DNA of 33,990 bases from Anaerobacillus alkalidiazotrophicus (lineage in GTDB: Bacteria; Bacillota; Bacilli; Bacillales_H; Anaerobacillaceae). The position numbers and the translations under genes are program-made. The notes beneath the pieces were generated by a model. It ran no database searches. It saw only the letters and a program-made list of their open reading frames with translations, and was not told the origin of the DNA. How positions within the stretch are numbered: the stretch's first letter is position 1; every line of letters begins with the position of its first letter. Below, piece by piece: positions 24,998-32,166 of the stretch. The stretch covers positions 587,183 to 621,172 of the forward strand of contig NZ_MLQS01000001.1 of the NCBI RefSeq assembly GCF_001866055.1, given 5' to 3'.

Positions 24998-25990
24998 TTA
25001 TTCACTTCCATTAGTAATACAATTTTCAATGAATTCAAGCGTATCTTTAGCAATTTGCCTACGATTAAAGATAATTCCAGCATGTCCACAAGCATAAAGA
25101 AGACGCCGTGGTTTCCCCCAACCATTCCAAAGATTACTTGCATCTTGTTTTCTAACATACTGGTCATATATCCCACTAATCAGTAATATTTTTTCTTTTG
25201 GTATCATTGGTTGTGCCTCATCTGCACGAAGAATTGACCAACATCGTTGTAATTGGTGATAGGTAAAATTATGTTTTTGCAAGTCTTGTTTAATATATTT
25301 TCCAATAGGTGTATGCCAAATTTCATAAGAAAGATTATTCGCGTACATAACAGATACTAGCACATCAATCTCTTTTTCATATAAACTTATTAGGTTAGAA
25401 ATATAGCCTCCTAGACTAACACCAATAAGTACTACTTTTCCACCTTTATTTTGTTTTAACCACTGAATTAACGCCCTAATCTCTACAACAGCTTGTCTAA
25501 TAGCGGTTATTGTTCTGCAAATATTTGCACTTATCATATACTCTCCGCTGTATAGACTACTAGTTGCCCGATCAAAATGATATGGCAGAGTCGGAAAATA
25601 GACGTTATAACCTTTTTTTTGCATCTCTTTCAAGTAGATTAACTTAAATTTTTTCAAACAGTCTGAACGCCATCCATGTACAATAATGACATGAACAGGT
25701 TCACGACCATTTTGACTTAAATAGCAAATACCCTTTGCCATATCATTATCCGTATCTCCTGAGTAAATAGGACTGTTATAATTATAAGAACCTGACAGAT
25801 CATATTTTTGATCCTTTAATTCAAACAATATATTAGGTATTTTATTTAACTGATAAAAGGAGAGTCGATTTTGATTGGATGTAAAAGAGTGCAAATCAAA
25901 ATCATTGCGGAATTGTGTATGCATACTTTTGTTATAATGAAAGAAATGCAAGCCAACTTTATCAATGAGCATACTTAACCATTTATTCAT
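24998..25990 (-). CDS. Alpha/beta hydrolase (ABHD18-like) of the signalling operon
   Basis: A 330-residue alpha/beta hydrolase without signal peptide. HGWRSD (105-110) is the oxyanion-side motif; the nucleophile elbow is GVSLG with Ser192; the likely acid is Asp276 (SGIYDQYV) and the base His303 (ACGHAGIIF). The block SGEYMISANICRTITAIRQA, then VVEIRALIQWL resembles the ABHD18-like family. All three catalytic residues are in order, so it should be an active esterase, lipase or acyltransferase; the substrate is unknown. ATG 25990 (MNKWLSML) is chosen because GAGGAG lies eight bases upstream; a GTG five codons earlier overlaps that site. It is first of a coupled operon with the kinase and regulator. 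Confidence 0.85.
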   Translation of the reverse strand: MNKWLSMLIDKVGLHFFHYNKSMHTQFRNDFDLHSFTSNQNRLSFYQLNKIPNILFELKDQKYDLSGSYNYNSPIYSGDTDNDMAKGICYLSQNGREPVHVIIVHGWRSDCLKKFKLIYLKEMQKKGYNVYFPTLPYHFDRATSSLYSGEYMISANICRTITAIRQAVVEIRALIQWLKQNKGGKVVLIGVSLGGYISNLISLYEKEIDVLVSVMYANNLSYEIWHTPIGKYIKQDLQKHNFTYHQLQRCWSILRADEAQPMIPKEKILLISGIYDQYVRKQDASNLWNGWGKPRRLLYACGHAGIIFNRRQIAKDTLEFIENCITNGSE

Positions 25991-26048
25991 GTAGGAACTC
26001 CTCACAGCTAAATCGTTTTGTCGATTTCAACTAATTTTTGTTTTATTA

Positions 26049-26163
26049 AATGATTTCATAATTACCAAGACGGAGCCATATAAATCTATACCTAGGTACG
26101 AAAAGTTAAACGTAACTAGATATAGGACCTTAGTGTTCAGAATACTTTATTATGAAATTCATT
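26049..26163 (+). repeat. MITE family B, copy 2 (115 bp)
   Basis: Ends: AATGATTTCATAATTACC and TTATTATGAAATTCATT. The inner stem is TATACCTAGGTACG / CGTAACTAGATATA, mismatched at two places relative to copy 1. The order (TTTCATAATTA, GGAGC-ATA-AATC, stem, TTATGAAATTCATT) is the same as in the other copies. It lies upstream of the hydrolase operon in its promoter region. Confidence 0.75.
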
Positions 26164-26261
26164 GTATTATTAAGTCAAAAATATGTAGACTAGTATTAGT
26201 TACTTATTTTCTTTTCGAACTAATAACAATATTTCATTAGTATGAAGCTCGAAAATATAAA

Positions 26262-26474
26262 GCTGAACTTCAATCAGTGGGGGTTTTCCTTCATCCCCCA
26301 CTGATTGTTAGTTCAACTTATACCACAGGCATAAGAATAACTAATCATCAGCTATCACTGATGAAAGTTATTCTATATCGGACCTTTAGGGGGCAGTTTA
26401 TCCCCCACCTAAACTTCTCGATTTTCTTAAGTTTTGAGGTGGGGGTCTTACTTGCCCCTTAAGAGTGGGATAAA
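26262..26474 (+). mobile_element. MITE family A, copy 3 (213 bp)
   Basis: The best preserved copy. It begins GCTGAACTTCAATCAGTGGG after ATAAA and ends AGAGTGGGATAAA. The left hairpin has a perfect 13-bp stem (CAATCAGTGGGGG with CCCCCACTGATTG). A central hairpin lies around ATAAGAATAACTAATCATC, and the right hairpin pairs CCCCCACCT with AGGTGGGGG. Nearly identical to the copy inside tnpB, which suggests recent movement. The rest of 26475-27057 holds repeat family C copy 3 and the transporter promoter; I see no gene there. Confidence 0.88.
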
Positions 26475-26777
26475 GTAATGTATCAATTCCTAATATTATA
26501 TTTTAACTAATAAAATTGTTAATTTCTACATTTTTTTCATATAATTTCATTATTTCGCGTTTGTTCTACATTCAGTCATAATCAAACGAAAGACTATTAA
26601 GTTTCATTTCAATTTCTTCCTCTCTTTACATGACCCTCATCTCATTAAACATTTCATAATTTGGCTTAAAAGATCTTTTGTATCCAATGTATTATTGTGT
26701 GAAAAAAGTTTTTCAATAGCGTTATCTTTATTTCCTTACAACAATTACTCCCCTTTCATTATGTCAATTAATTTTAG

Positions 26778-26890
26778 AAAAGCGCAAGGCGCCATTGTAA
26801 CGATCGAAAAGCTCTGAAATGACCGAGCTCGTAGGCTGCTTGCGCTAGACAGTTTCCAAGTTAGAAATTTATTAATTCTGATTATGTAAG
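26778..26890. repeat. Repeat family C, copy 3 (short)
   Basis: Starts AAAAGCGCAAGGCGCC, ends GCTAGACAGTTTCCAAGTTA then GAAATTTATTAATTCTGAT. It shares CGAGCTCGTAGGC with copy 1. It is 113 bp against 156 and 263 for the other copies, so the middle is variable and the ends are conserved. Confidence 0.75.
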
Positions 26891-26965
26891 AAATACTATT
26901 TTCATAGTCTCTCAATAATTTTTACATTGCCACTTACCCCCAAATATGTTATTTTAGAAAAGTTG

Positions 26966-26994
26966 TTGAACTTTAACACATTAACGCTTTTAAT
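26966..26994 (+). promoter_or_regulatory. Candidate promoter of the NSS transporter
   Basis: TTGAAC (26966-26971), 17 bases, TTTAAT (26989-26994), 63 bases before the ATG at 27058. Confidence 0.4.
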
Positions 26995-27057
26995 TATATT
27001 AGTAGTCCTAGTATATCTAAAGAGGGATTCGTACACGAGATTGAGAGGAGAATTTGA

Positions 27058-28422
27058 ATGTCATCAAAAGAAACATCAAATACGTCAGTACCAAGGGAAC
27101 AATGGGGGTCCAGATTTGGTTTCCTATTAGCTGCAGCTGGGTCAGCAGTTGGACTAGGGAATATTTGGAGATTTCCTTTTGTCGTTGGTGAAGGCGGTGG
27201 TGCAGCTTTCGTATTATTATATTTAGGGTTTGTGTTACTTATTGGATTACCATTAATGATTGGTGAAATTAGTATTGGACGAAGAGGTCGAGCTAATGCT
27301 ATGGATAGTTATAAAATAATACAACCAAATTCAAAATGGTACATAAATGGTTTTATTGGTGTGATTATTAACTTTATGATTTTAGCGTTTTATTCAGTTG
27401 TAGCTGGCTGGGCCTTTTATTATTTTATTTTAGCCCTTACCGGACAGTTAATTGCTAGTGATAAAGACTTCGAAAGTTCTTTTAGTAGTTTTATATCTGA
27501 TCCGATAATGCCTATTGTCTGGCAAACAATCTTAATGACGGTTGTTGTCTTAATTGTCCTAAGAGGAGTTAAAAAGGGGATTGAAAAATGGAACAACATT
27601 CTCATGCCTACACTATTTGTCCTACTCCTTATTTTGTTATTTAAAAGTCTTACACTAGAAAATGCTAGAGAAGGAATACTATTTTTCTTAAAACCAAATT
27701 TTTCAGCAATCAATTCTGGCATTATATTAGCAGCATTAGGCCAAGCTTTCTTTAGTTTAAGCGTTGCAACAGGAATGTATGTAACTTACGGTAGTTATAA
27801 ACGAAATGAAAGCAGTATTGCGCGCAATGGCGGTGGGATCGTTTTGTTAGACGTTCTTGTTGCAATTATGGCAGGGTTGATTATTTTCCCTGCAGTGTTT
27901 CACTTTGGAATTGATCCAGGAAGAGGACCGGATCTAGCCTTTATTACATTCCCAACTATTTTCAGAGATATGCAATTTGGAATTATGTTTGCTGGATTTT
28001 TCTTCTTCTTCGTTTTTGTCGCTGCATTAACTTCTGCAATTTCATTATTAGAAGTTGTTGTTGCGTTTGTTAAAGAAAAATTTAAACTTTCTCGAAAAGT
28101 AGCAGCACCTATTACTGGGGCGGTTATTACCTTAGTTGGCGGATTCTGTGCCTTATCATTTGGTCCCTTATCACATATCAAGGTATTTGATCGCACTATC
28201 TTTGGACTGTTTGACTTTATAGCTGCAGAAGTATTACTACCTTTTTCTGGACTTATTTTAAGCATCTTTATAGGATGGATTTGGAAGCCGATTGGTGTTA
28301 AACAAGAAATTGAAAAAGAAGGAAATTCATTCCCTCTCTTTAAAGTATGGAGCTTCTTAATTCGTTTTGTCGTCCCTATTGTAATCTTAATCATTCTTAT
28401 AGATTCAATAGGTATCATCTAA
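27058..28422 (+). CDS. Sodium-dependent transporter, NSS/SNF family (YhdH/YocR type)
   Basis: A 454-residue membrane protein with 11-12 helices. The family signature is at the start: GSRFGFLLAAAGSAVGLGNI, then WRFPFVVGEGGGAAFVLLYL, which forms the unwound helix 1 that binds substrate and sodium. GLPLMIGEISIGRRGR is the loop after helix 2, and LGQAFFSLSVATGMYVTYGS is helix 6. These proteins take up amino acids or related compounds with Na+. The length matches Bacillus YhdH and YocR (about 450). The exact substrate is not readable. ATG 27058 has GAGAGGAG seven bases upstream. Monocistronic with its own terminator. Confidence 0.95.
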   Translation: MSSKETSNTSVPREQWGSRFGFLLAAAGSAVGLGNIWRFPFVVGEGGGAAFVLLYLGFVLLIGLPLMIGEISIGRRGRANAMDSYKIIQPNSKWYINGFIGVIINFMILAFYSVVAGWAFYYFILALTGQLIASDKDFESSFSSFISDPIMPIVWQTILMTVVVLIVLRGVKKGIEKWNNILMPTLFVLLLILLFKSLTLENAREGILFFLKPNFSAINSGIILAALGQAFFSLSVATGMYVTYGSYKRNESSIARNGGGIVLLDVLVAIMAGLIIFPAVFHFGIDPGRGPDLAFITFPTIFRDMQFGIMFAGFFFFFVFVAALTSAISLLEVVVAFVKEKFKLSRKVAAPITGAVITLVGGFCALSFGPLSHIKVFDRTIFGLFDFIAAEVLLPFSGLILSIFIGWIWKPIGVKQEIEKEGNSFPLFKVWSFLIRFVVPIVILIILIDSIGII

Positions 28423-28434
28423 TATTTTTTATTG

Positions 28435-28460
28435 AAAACCCCACAACTTGGTGGGGTTTT
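28435..28460 (+). terminator. NSS transporter terminator
   Basis: AAAACCCCAC (28435-28444) pairs perfectly with GTGGGGTTTT (28451-28460). The U-rich arm is part of the stem, followed by CT. It starts 13 bases past the stop codon. Confidence 0.85.
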
Positions 28461-28508
28461 CTAGTTGATGAGTCAAAAGTACCTAACCATTTGACAAAAA
28501 GTAACAAA

Positions 28509-28647
28509 GCTGAACTTCAATCAGTGGGGCTTTTCCTTCACCCGCAATGATGATTAGTTGGACCTTTAGGGCAAATTAATCCCCACCTAAACTCGATTTT
28601 CTTAAGTTTTAAGGTGGGGGATTACTGCCCCTTAAGAGTGGGGAAAA
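28509..28647 (+). mobile_element. MITE family A, copy 4 (139 bp, internally deleted)
   Basis: Begins GCTGAACTTCAATCAGTGGG after ACAAA and ends AAGAGTGGGGAAAA. About 74 bp from the middle (the ACTTATACCACAGGCATAAG region) is missing, while both ends are kept. It abuts the stop codon of the small basic protein gene (28648) and may serve as its terminator hairpin. Confidence 0.8.
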
Positions 28648-28830
28648 TTAATTCATCCCTCTCCATTTTCCATCATTTTTAGATACTTTTTCTTTTTTTG
28701 CTTTTTCTTTGTGCGCTCGATTAGCAGCTGCACTACCAAATTCTTTTGAGAATTCTGCATCAGTTTTACTTGCGTCAAAACCTCTTTTATTCTTTTGCTC
28801 TGCGTCAGTTTTACCATTGCGTTTTGCCAT
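28648..28830 (-). CDS. Small basic protein, possibly a gamma-type small acid-soluble spore protein
   Basis: A 60-residue, very hydrophilic protein starting MAKRNGKTDAEQKNKRGFDA, with SKTDAEFSKEFGSAAANRAH and a Lys-rich end. There are no hydrophobic segments and no Cys. Repeated 'TDAE' and 'KEFG' blocks faintly recall gamma-type SASP repeats ('F-G-T-E-F-A-S-E-T-D-A'), but the usual Gln-rich repeats are missing, so this is only a suggestion. ATG 28830 is right: AAAGGGG lies about eight bases upstream, and an earlier in-frame GTG overlaps it. The stop codon is immediately next to a MITE end. Confidence 0.7.
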   Translation of the reverse strand: MAKRNGKTDAEQKNKRGFDASKTDAEFSKEFGSAAANRAHKEKAKKEKVSKNDGKWRGMN

Positions 28831-28985
28831 ATGTATCACCCCTTTTTTTATTATGATAATAAAAAAAAGAATTATACGTTATGTCTGAAGTGCAAAAGCA
28901 TATCTTATCGAAAATGATATTATGTCAAAAAAATGGTCACGTTTAATAGAGATTTCCTTCAAACTATCGCGGTTTGCTTACTGGC

Positions 28986-29029
28986 CACTCTATCAAATTA
29001 AGGGGCGTAACCCTTAATTTGATAGAGTG
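28986..29029 (+). terminator. 19-bp perfect hairpin beside the recombinase gene
   Basis: CACTCTATCAAATTAAGGG (28986-29004) and its perfect complement (29011-29029) enclose GCGTAA. The plus strand continues AATGTTTTTTT, but there is no plus-strand gene to terminate after the transporter's own terminator. It lies 12 bases past the recombinase stop, where on the minus strand no U-run follows. It may be a terminator acting against read-through or a recombinase-related site. Confidence 0.5.
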
Positions 29030-29041
29030 AATGTTTTTTTG

Positions 29042-29899
29042 TTATGCATATTTTTGACCATCTTCATCAAATTGTTTATTTTCAATACACTTTAGGTATT
29101 GTTTAGTAATATTAATATCAGAGTGACCAGCTAATTGCGCTACAATTGATATATCTAAACCATTTTGTAACAACTCGTAACAAAACGTATGCCTTAATTT
29201 ATGAGGATGAACTCCATAATGTTGCAACATATGTTGAACGGTACGTACAGAAATTCTTTTTTGATAATTTGACAGGAACAAAGCTTCCTCCTTATCATCT
29301 CTTGATTTCAAGTATTCTACTAGATGATAAACGAGAGACTTAGGAAGGGGAATTGTCCTCTCATTATTATCTCTCTTTTTTCTAACAACCATTTGTCCAG
29401 TTTGATTTTTATTATTTATAGATATATCTTCTTTATTCAAGTAACAAAGCTCAGATACTCGTATACCTGTTTTTAACAACGTATATACTATAGCTGTATT
29501 ACGTTTGTTACTATCTATTTCGATTTTTTGTAATAATTCCTCAATCTCTACTTTAGATAAATATTCCGGAAGGACTTGATTTATTTTATTTTGTCGTGTA
29601 ATATTAACATCCTGAGTAATTTCTATACGATTTATAGATTTGGCAAAAGTATTAATCGTATTAAAGACTTTCTTTATGGTAGATAAACTTCTTTGTTCAG
29701 TTTCTAAATAAGTTACATAAGCTTGTACATTTTCTTTATTTAAATCTTTCGTTGATTTACCATTACTATATAACCAGTCAAGAAATGATTGAAGAACCCC
29801 ACTATACGTTTTCACTGTATTCTCGGACCTTCCCATTTCATGAAGATAGATTGCAAAGGAATTAAGAATATCATGTGTTTCAGAATTTTTATTTGTCAA
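29042..29899 (-). CDS. Tyrosine recombinase / integrase (stand-alone)
   Basis: A 285-residue site-specific recombinase. The N-terminal SAM-like core-binding domain (about 8-95) reads YLHEMGRSENTVKTYSGVLQ; the catalytic domain (about 110-280) has every active residue: Arg147 (TGIRVSEL), Lys174/175, His233 and Arg236 (HKLRHTF), His259 (LAGHSDI) and nucleophile Tyr268 (TKQYLKC). It is of XerC/D-like size but sits alone, with no excisionase or phage genes, next to a tRNA-Arg gene. Start TTG 29899 with GGGGGAG upstream. It has a strong promoter and is probably expressed. The mobile element it belongs to, if any, is not visible in this window. Confidence 0.92.
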   Translation of the reverse strand: MTNKNSETHDILNSFAIYLHEMGRSENTVKTYSGVLQSFLDWLYSNGKSTKDLNKENVQAYVTYLETEQRSLSTIKKVFNTINTFAKSINRIEITQDVNITRQNKINQVLPEYLSKVEIEELLQKIEIDSNKRNTAIVYTLLKTGIRVSELCYLNKEDISINNKNQTGQMVVRKKRDNNERTIPLPKSLVYHLVEYLKSRDDKEEALFLSNYQKRISVRTVQHMLQHYGVHPHKLRHTFCYELLQNGLDISIVAQLAGHSDINITKQYLKCIENKQFDEDGQKYA

Positions 29900-29922
29900 T
29901 ACTATCTCCCCCTTTTTAACAA

Positions 29923-29951
29923 ACTATACTTCAATTATTCGTCTTTGTCAA
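29923..29951 (-). promoter_or_regulatory. Strong sigma-A promoter of the recombinase
   Basis: On the minus strand a perfect -35 TTGACA (29951-29946), 17 bases, -10 TATAGT (29928-29923), 24 bases before the TTG start. Confidence 0.8.
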
Positions 29952-29973
29952 ATTCTGCGCAAATACAATAGAT

Positions 29974-30025
29974 AAAAAATATCCATAAAATTTCAACAAT
30001 TGTTGAAATTTTATGGATATTTTTT
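29974..30025. terminator. 52-bp perfect palindrome, likely terminator of the rRNA/tRNA operon
   Basis: A perfect dyad centred between 29999 and 30000 (CAACAATTGTTG core), with AAAAAT at one end and ATTTTT at the other, so either strand gives a long hairpin followed by U's. On the minus strand it is the first such structure past the last tRNA gene. It also insulates the recombinase promoter. Confidence 0.75.
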
Positions 30026-30028
30026 TGA

Positions 30029-30142
30029 GTGAATTTTAGAATTACCTATATGGAGCTACATAAGTCTAAATGTTGTTGAAAATGGTCTTTATCCAATAAC
30101 ATTTAGTAACAGAGAATCGAAAAAACAATTATGAAATTCATT
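30029..30142 (+). repeat. MITE family B, copy 3 (114 bp)
   Basis: Ends: AGTGAATTTTAGAATTACC and AATTATGAAATTCATT. GGAGCTACATAAGTC matches copies 1 and 2. The inner stem is CTAAATGTTGTTG / CAATAACATTTAG, different in sequence from copies 1 and 2 but at the same position. It lies between the last tRNA gene and the operon terminator. Confidence 0.7.
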
Positions 30143-30165
30143 AATGTAAAATTCATTCTTAAAAA

Positions 30166-30242
<77 letters not shown>

Positions 30243-30388
30243 ATGTTGTTTGTGCAATGATGTTATTTCATGAAGTCTACGGACGATGTTTCGCTCCGTA
30301 GATATCCTGTCTCTTCCTCTGCAAGTAACACTTTGTAGCAGGCTGCGTCGAAACAACTCGCAGTTTTTTCATAGATGTTATACTCGTC

Positions 30389-30409
30389 GCTGAGCTAAGG
30401 GCGCATGTT
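30389..30409 (-). pseudogene. tRNA-Arg 5' fragment (21-bp direct repeat)
   Basis: An exact 21-bp copy of the first part of tRNA-Arg(TCT) plus five bases of its 5' flank (30228-30248), 161 bp away in the same orientation. The rest of the tRNA is missing. The DNA between (30249-30388) has an 8-bp stem TCTACGGA/TCCGTAGA (30276-30302) and no gene. Confidence 0.65.
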
Positions 30410-30465
30410 CATTTAACTTCCTAAAAATATAATAAAATTTATATGAGATACTTACAAAACAAACA

Positions 30466-30546
30466 TGCGGGTGAAGGGACTCGAACCCCCACGTCAAAGA
30501 CACTAGATCCTAAGTCTAGCGCGTCTGCCAATTCCGCCACACCCGC
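30466..30546 (-). tRNA. tRNA-Leu (anticodon TAG)
   Basis: Class II tRNA with long variable arm; minus-strand GCGGGTGTGGCGGAATTGGC, anticodon loop ACTTAGG. CCA is not encoded. Confidence 0.96.
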
Positions 30547-30577
30547 GTATGGAAAGTTATTTTGCTTAGCAAAATTT

Positions 30578-30653
30578 TGGTGAGCCATGAAGGATTCGAA
30601 CCTTCGACCCTCTGATTAAAAGTCAGATGCTCTACCGACTGAGCTAATGGCTC
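30578..30653 (-). tRNA. tRNA-Lys (anticodon TTT)
   Basis: Minus-strand GAGCCATTAGCTCAGTCGG, anticodon loop CTTTTAA, CCA encoded. Confidence 0.97.
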
Positions 30654-30667
30654 TTAAAATATAAGAG

Positions 30668-30740
<73 letters not shown>

Positions 30741-30787
30741 AAATATAGGTAAGTCACTTTCGCTCTACTTTGTTACGAAAAAAACTC

Positions 30788-30863
30788 TGGTGGAGGATGA
30801 CGGGATCGAACCGCCGACCCCCTGCTTGTAAGGCAGGTGCTCTCCCAGCTGAGCTAATCCTCC
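30788..30863 (-). tRNA. tRNA-Val (anticodon TAC)
   Basis: Minus-strand GGAGGATTAGCTCAGCTGGG, anticodon loop CTTACAA, CCA encoded. Confidence 0.97.
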
Positions 30864-30914
30864 AAGTAAACAACCATTGATATAAATCAAGAAAAACTAT
30901 ACAAATAATGTAGT

Positions 30915-30989
30915 TGGTGACCCGTACGGGATTCGAACCCGTGTTACCGCCGTGAAAGGGCGGTGTCTTAACCGCTTGACCAACGGGCC
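30915..30989 (-). tRNA. tRNA-Glu (anticodon TTC)
   Basis: Minus-strand GGCCCGTTGGTCAAGCGG, anticodon loop CTTTCAC, CCA encoded. Confidence 0.97.
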
Positions 30990-31006
30990 AGTATAAAAAC
31001 TACGAC

Positions 31007-31097
31007 TGGCGGAGAAGGAGGGATTTGAACCCTCGCGCCGCTTACACGACCTACACCCTTAGCAGGGGCGCCTCTTCAGCCACTTGAGTACTTCTCC
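31007..31097 (-). tRNA. tRNA-Ser (anticodon GCT)
   Basis: Class II tRNA; minus-strand GGAGAAGTACTCAAGTGGC, anticodon loop CTGCTAA, long variable arm, CCA encoded. Confidence 0.97.
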
Positions 31098-31103
31098 TTA
31101 ATT

Positions 31104-31178
31104 TGGCTCCACAGGTAGGACTCGAACCTACGACCGATCGGTTAACAGCCGATTGCTCTACCACTGAGCTACTGTGGA
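31104..31178 (-). tRNA. tRNA-Asn (anticodon GTT)
   Basis: Minus-strand TCCACAGTAGCTCAGTGG, anticodon loop CTGTTAA, CCA encoded. Six bases from tRNA-Ser(GCT). Confidence 0.97.
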
Positions 31179-31190
31179 ATATACATGGTA

Positions 31191-31267
<77 letters not shown>

Positions 31268-31274
31268 ATACTCT

Positions 31275-31348
31275 TGGAGCGGGTGATGAGAATCGAACTC
31301 ACAACATCAGCTTGGAAGGCTGAGGTTTTACCACTAAACTACACCCGC
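31275..31348 (-). tRNA. tRNA-Gly (anticodon TCC)
   Basis: Minus-strand GCGGGTGTAGTTTAGTGG, anticodon loop CTTCCAA, CCA encoded. Confidence 0.97.
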
Positions 31349-31365
31349 ATTAATATTCAATTGCA

Positions 31366-31442
31366 TGGTCGGGAAGACAGGATTTGAACCTGCGACCCCC
31401 TGGTCCCAAACCAGGTGCTCTACCAAGCTGAGCCACTTCCCG
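31366..31442 (-). tRNA. tRNA-Pro (anticodon TGG)
   Basis: Minus-strand CGGGAAGTGGCTCAGCTTGG, anticodon loop TTTGGGA, CCA encoded. Confidence 0.97.
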
Positions 31443-31451
31443 ACATTTCTA

Positions 31452-31528
31452 TGGCGCGCCCTGAGAGATTCGAACTCCCGACCTTTTGATTCGTAGTCAA
31501 ACACTCTATCCAGCTGAGCTAAGGGCGC
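31452..31528 (-). tRNA. tRNA-Arg (anticodon ACG)
   Basis: Minus-strand GCGCCCTTAGCTCAGCTGG, anticodon loop CTACGAA (A34 expected to become inosine), CCA encoded. Its 5' 25 bases equal those of tRNA-Arg(TCT). Confidence 0.97.
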
Positions 31529-31549
31529 ATGTTGCCTTTTAAATTTTTC

Positions 31550-31638
31550 TGGTACCGAGGGCCGGACTTGAACCGGCACGATAGTCACCTACCGCAGGAT
31601 TTTAAGTCCTGTGTGTCTGCCAATTCCACCACCCCGGC
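31550..31638 (-). tRNA. tRNA-Leu (anticodon TAA)
   Basis: Class II tRNA; minus-strand GCCGGGGTGGTGGAATTGGC, anticodon loop CTTAAAA, CCA encoded. Confidence 0.97.
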
Positions 31639-31664
31639 AATTTACTAAAGACTTAACAAAAAAA

Positions 31665-31739
31665 TGGCTGGGCTATCTGGATTCGAACCAGAGAATGACG
31701 GAGTCAAAGTCCGTTGCCTTACCGCTTGGCTATAGCCCA
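31665..31739 (-). tRNA. tRNA-Gln (anticodon TTG)
   Basis: Minus-strand TGGGCTATAGCCAAGCGG, anticodon loop CTTTGAC, CCA encoded. Confidence 0.97.
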
Positions 31740-31753
31740 TTAATATAATAATA

Positions 31754-31830
31754 TGGGGCGATCGATGGGAATCGAACCCACGAATGCCGGAGCCACAATC
31801 CGGTGCGTTAACCACTTCGCCACGACCGCC
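31754..31830 (-). tRNA. tRNA-His (anticodon GTG)
   Basis: Minus-strand GGCGGTCGTGGCGAAGTGG with the extra 5' G (G-1) opposite C73, anticodon loop TTGTGGC, CCA encoded. Confidence 0.97.
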
Positions 31831-31909
31831 ATAGTTTTGTAAAGTAAGGACATTCAAAAATAAATCTTACCATGTTCTAGCGTTAAATTATTCACCTGTA
31901 ATATCTAAA

Positions 31910-31993
31910 TGGTGGAGGGGGACGGATTCGAACCGCCGAACCCTAAGGAGCGGATTTACAGTCCGCCGCGTTTAGCCACTTCGCTACCCCTCC
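31910..31993 (-). tRNA. tRNA-Tyr (anticodon GTA)
   Basis: Class II tRNA as usual for bacterial Tyr; minus-strand GGAGGGGTAGCGAAGTGGC, anticodon loop CTGTAAA, CCA encoded. Confidence 0.97.
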
Positions 31994-32019
31994 AAAATAT
32001 TAAAATGGTTGGTTATTAA

Positions 32020-32112
32020 TGGCGGAGGAAGAGGGATTCGAACCCCCGCGCGGTTTAACCCGCCTGTCGGTTTTCAAGACCGATCCCTTCAGCCGGACTT
32101 GGGTATTCCTCC
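32020..32112 (-). tRNA. tRNA-Ser (anticodon TGA), copy A
   Basis: Class II tRNA; minus-strand GGAGGAATACCCAAGTCCGG, anticodon loop CTTGAAA, CCA encoded. The gene body is identical to copy B at 32270-32359. Confidence 0.97.
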
Positions 32113-32166
32113 GTATCATATCAATAAATTAAGTTGATAAGTTATTTTCGCTTCACGAAAAAACTT

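Noticed and set aside
22857..25990. A complete comQXPA quorum-sensing locus
   Set aside because: The kinase and regulator are ComP/ComA-like, but I find no isoprenyl-transferase (ComQ) and no ComX-like short peptide gene next to them.
26277..26462. Short ORF MGVFLHPPLIVSSTYTTGIR, also seen at 9879-10070
   Set aside because: It is the translation of MITE family A. It recurs only because the element is repeated, and it is not kept in the other copies.
27900..28418. 172-codon minus-strand ORF under the NSS transporter
   Set aside because: Antisense shadow of a strongly conserved membrane protein gene; no start signal.
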